DNA of 11,818 nucleotides from Thermoleophilaceae bacterium (GTDB taxonomy: Bacteria > Actinomycetota > Thermoleophilia > Solirubrobacterales > Thermoleophilaceae). Both the position numbers and the translations under genes were made by a program. Positions 11,348 to 11,818 of this stretch are shown piece after piece; the stretch's first letter is position 1, and every line of letters starts with the position of its first letter. The notes under the pieces were generated by a model. The model was not told where the DNA came from, made no database searches, and saw nothing but the letters and a program-made list of their open reading frames with translations. The stretch covers positions 1 to 11,818 of the forward strand of contig JACCSF010000025.1 in assembly GCA_013813135.1 (NCBI GenBank), given 5' to 3'.

Positions 11348-11818
11348 CTAGGGGAGCGGCGGCGCGATCGGCGTTTGACCCGACCCCGGCTCGGCGGCGG
11401 GTGGCGCGGGCGCGGGCTCGACGGGCGTGACCGTGCCTCCCCCCGGTGCCGTGGGATCAATGGGTTCGTTCTCGGGTGGGGCGACGGTCGGGTCCTGCTC
11501 CTCGCGCGGCGGCAGCACCACGGTGGAGCCGTCCTCCTGCACCGGCTCCGCGACCGGTTCGGGCGCGGGGGCCGGGGCGGGCGCAGGGGCAGGGGCGGGG
11601 GCAATCTCGGGCGGCGGCGCTGGGGCGGCGACCGGTGTGGGCTCCGGCTTCGGCTTGACGACTGCCTGGGCCACCTTCGCCGGCTTCTGCGGCTTGGGCT
11701 TCTGGGCGGGCGGAGCGGCCGGCTGGACCGCCGGGGCGACCGCGACCTGGGGGGCGGGGGCGACCTGCGGCTGGGCGACGTGCTTGACCTCGACAGCGCC
11801 GGCGGTGACGATCACGGC
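11348..11818 (-). CDS. Pro/Ala-rich C-terminal part of a protein cut by the right edge
   Basis: The frame is open to the window edge and ends at TAG 11350-11348. The first visible residues (AVIVTAGAVEVKHV) are hydrophobic and could be the end of a membrane span. The remaining about 140 residues are low complexity: Ala/Pro/Val/Lys first (APAVQPAAPPAQKPKPQKPA), then a run of AP repeats (IAPAPAPAPAPAPAPEP), then an acidic Pro-rich tail ending IAPPLP. This looks like an extracellular or cell-wall-spanning tail, as in actinobacterial membrane kinases and envelope proteins, but the functional domain lies outside the window. A GTG at 11815 is in frame but is unlikely to be the start. Confidence 0.7.
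   Translation of the reverse strand, partial: AVIVTAGAVEVKHVAQPQVAPAPQVAVAPAVQPAAPPAQKPKPQKPAKVAQAVVKPKPEPTPVAAPAPPPEIAPAPAPAPAPAPAPEPVAEPVQEDGSTVVLPPREEQDPTVAPPENEPIDPTAPGGGTVTPVEPAPAPPAAEPGSGQTPIAPPLP
11547..11640 (-). repeat. Low-complexity Ala-Pro dipeptide repeat region
   Basis: Short GC-rich units (plus strand GGGGCGGGCGCAGGGGCAGG and variants) encode about seven AP dipeptides flanked by Pro/Glu/Val. Purine-rich on the plus strand; prone to slippage. Confidence 0.6.

Noticed and set aside
11155..11604. 149-aa minus-strand frame overlapping csaA and the Pro-rich gene
   Set aside because: Arg/Pro-rich shadow in another phase of two better-supported genes.

Overview
The window is GC-rich, gene-dense DNA with many GTG/TTG starts. 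Its gene content and order point to a high-GC actinobacterium, most likely the class Thermoleophilia (Solirubrobacterales/Gaiellales). The evidence is a mazG-eno-ftsB run like the mycobacterial mazG...eno-Rv1024 neighbourhood, a CsrA, a DICT-type sensory domain remnant, and a deep-branching R2-like ferritin. The class assignment is inference; no rRNA or other marker is present.

Layout. (1) 2-3040, plus: a parvulin foldase cut by the left edge with a Pro/Gly/Gln repeat tail, then mazG (house-cleaning NTP pyrophosphatase), eno (enolase, TTG start translationally coupled to mazG) and an FtsB/DivIC-type division protein. (2) 3037-3977, minus: a small helical hypothetical and an unusual charge-segregated HTH protein, the latter divergent from csrA (4072-4302, plus). 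(3) 4309-5552, minus: a stand-alone DUF2090/IolC-C-like aldolase overlapping by 4 bp a single-TM protein. (4) 5666-7616, plus: a YbdK-type carboxylate-amine ligase and a zinc-ribbon rhomboid-fold membrane protein whose catalytic Ser and His both appear replaced. (5) 7613-8176, minus: an apparently broken EAL-DICT gene. (6) 8228-9235, plus: a two-gene operon of a small helical protein and a UPF0173 metallo-hydrolase. (7) 9232-9429, minus: a small one-TM protein. (8) 9414-10995, plus: a lipoprotein and an R2lox-like di-metal oxidase. (9) 10992-11818, minus: a CsaA-type tRNA-binding protein and the Pro/Ala-rich end of a protein cut by the right edge.

Two patterns run across the window. Most genes that start a transcription unit have a TANNNT -10 box ending 6-9 nt before the start codon and no Shine-Dalgarno, which suggests leaderless mRNAs; internal operon genes have either an SD or a stop/start overlap. 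In addition, four of the five convergent gene pairs share one palindromic CTAG as their two overlapping TAG stops.

I see no CRISPR array, tRNA, rRNA, insertion sequence or defence island. The most unusual items are the apparent pseudo-rhomboid, the decayed EAL-DICT gene, the charge-segregated protein facing csrA, the perfect palindrome at the -35 of the R2lox-like gene, and the two genome-style patterns above.
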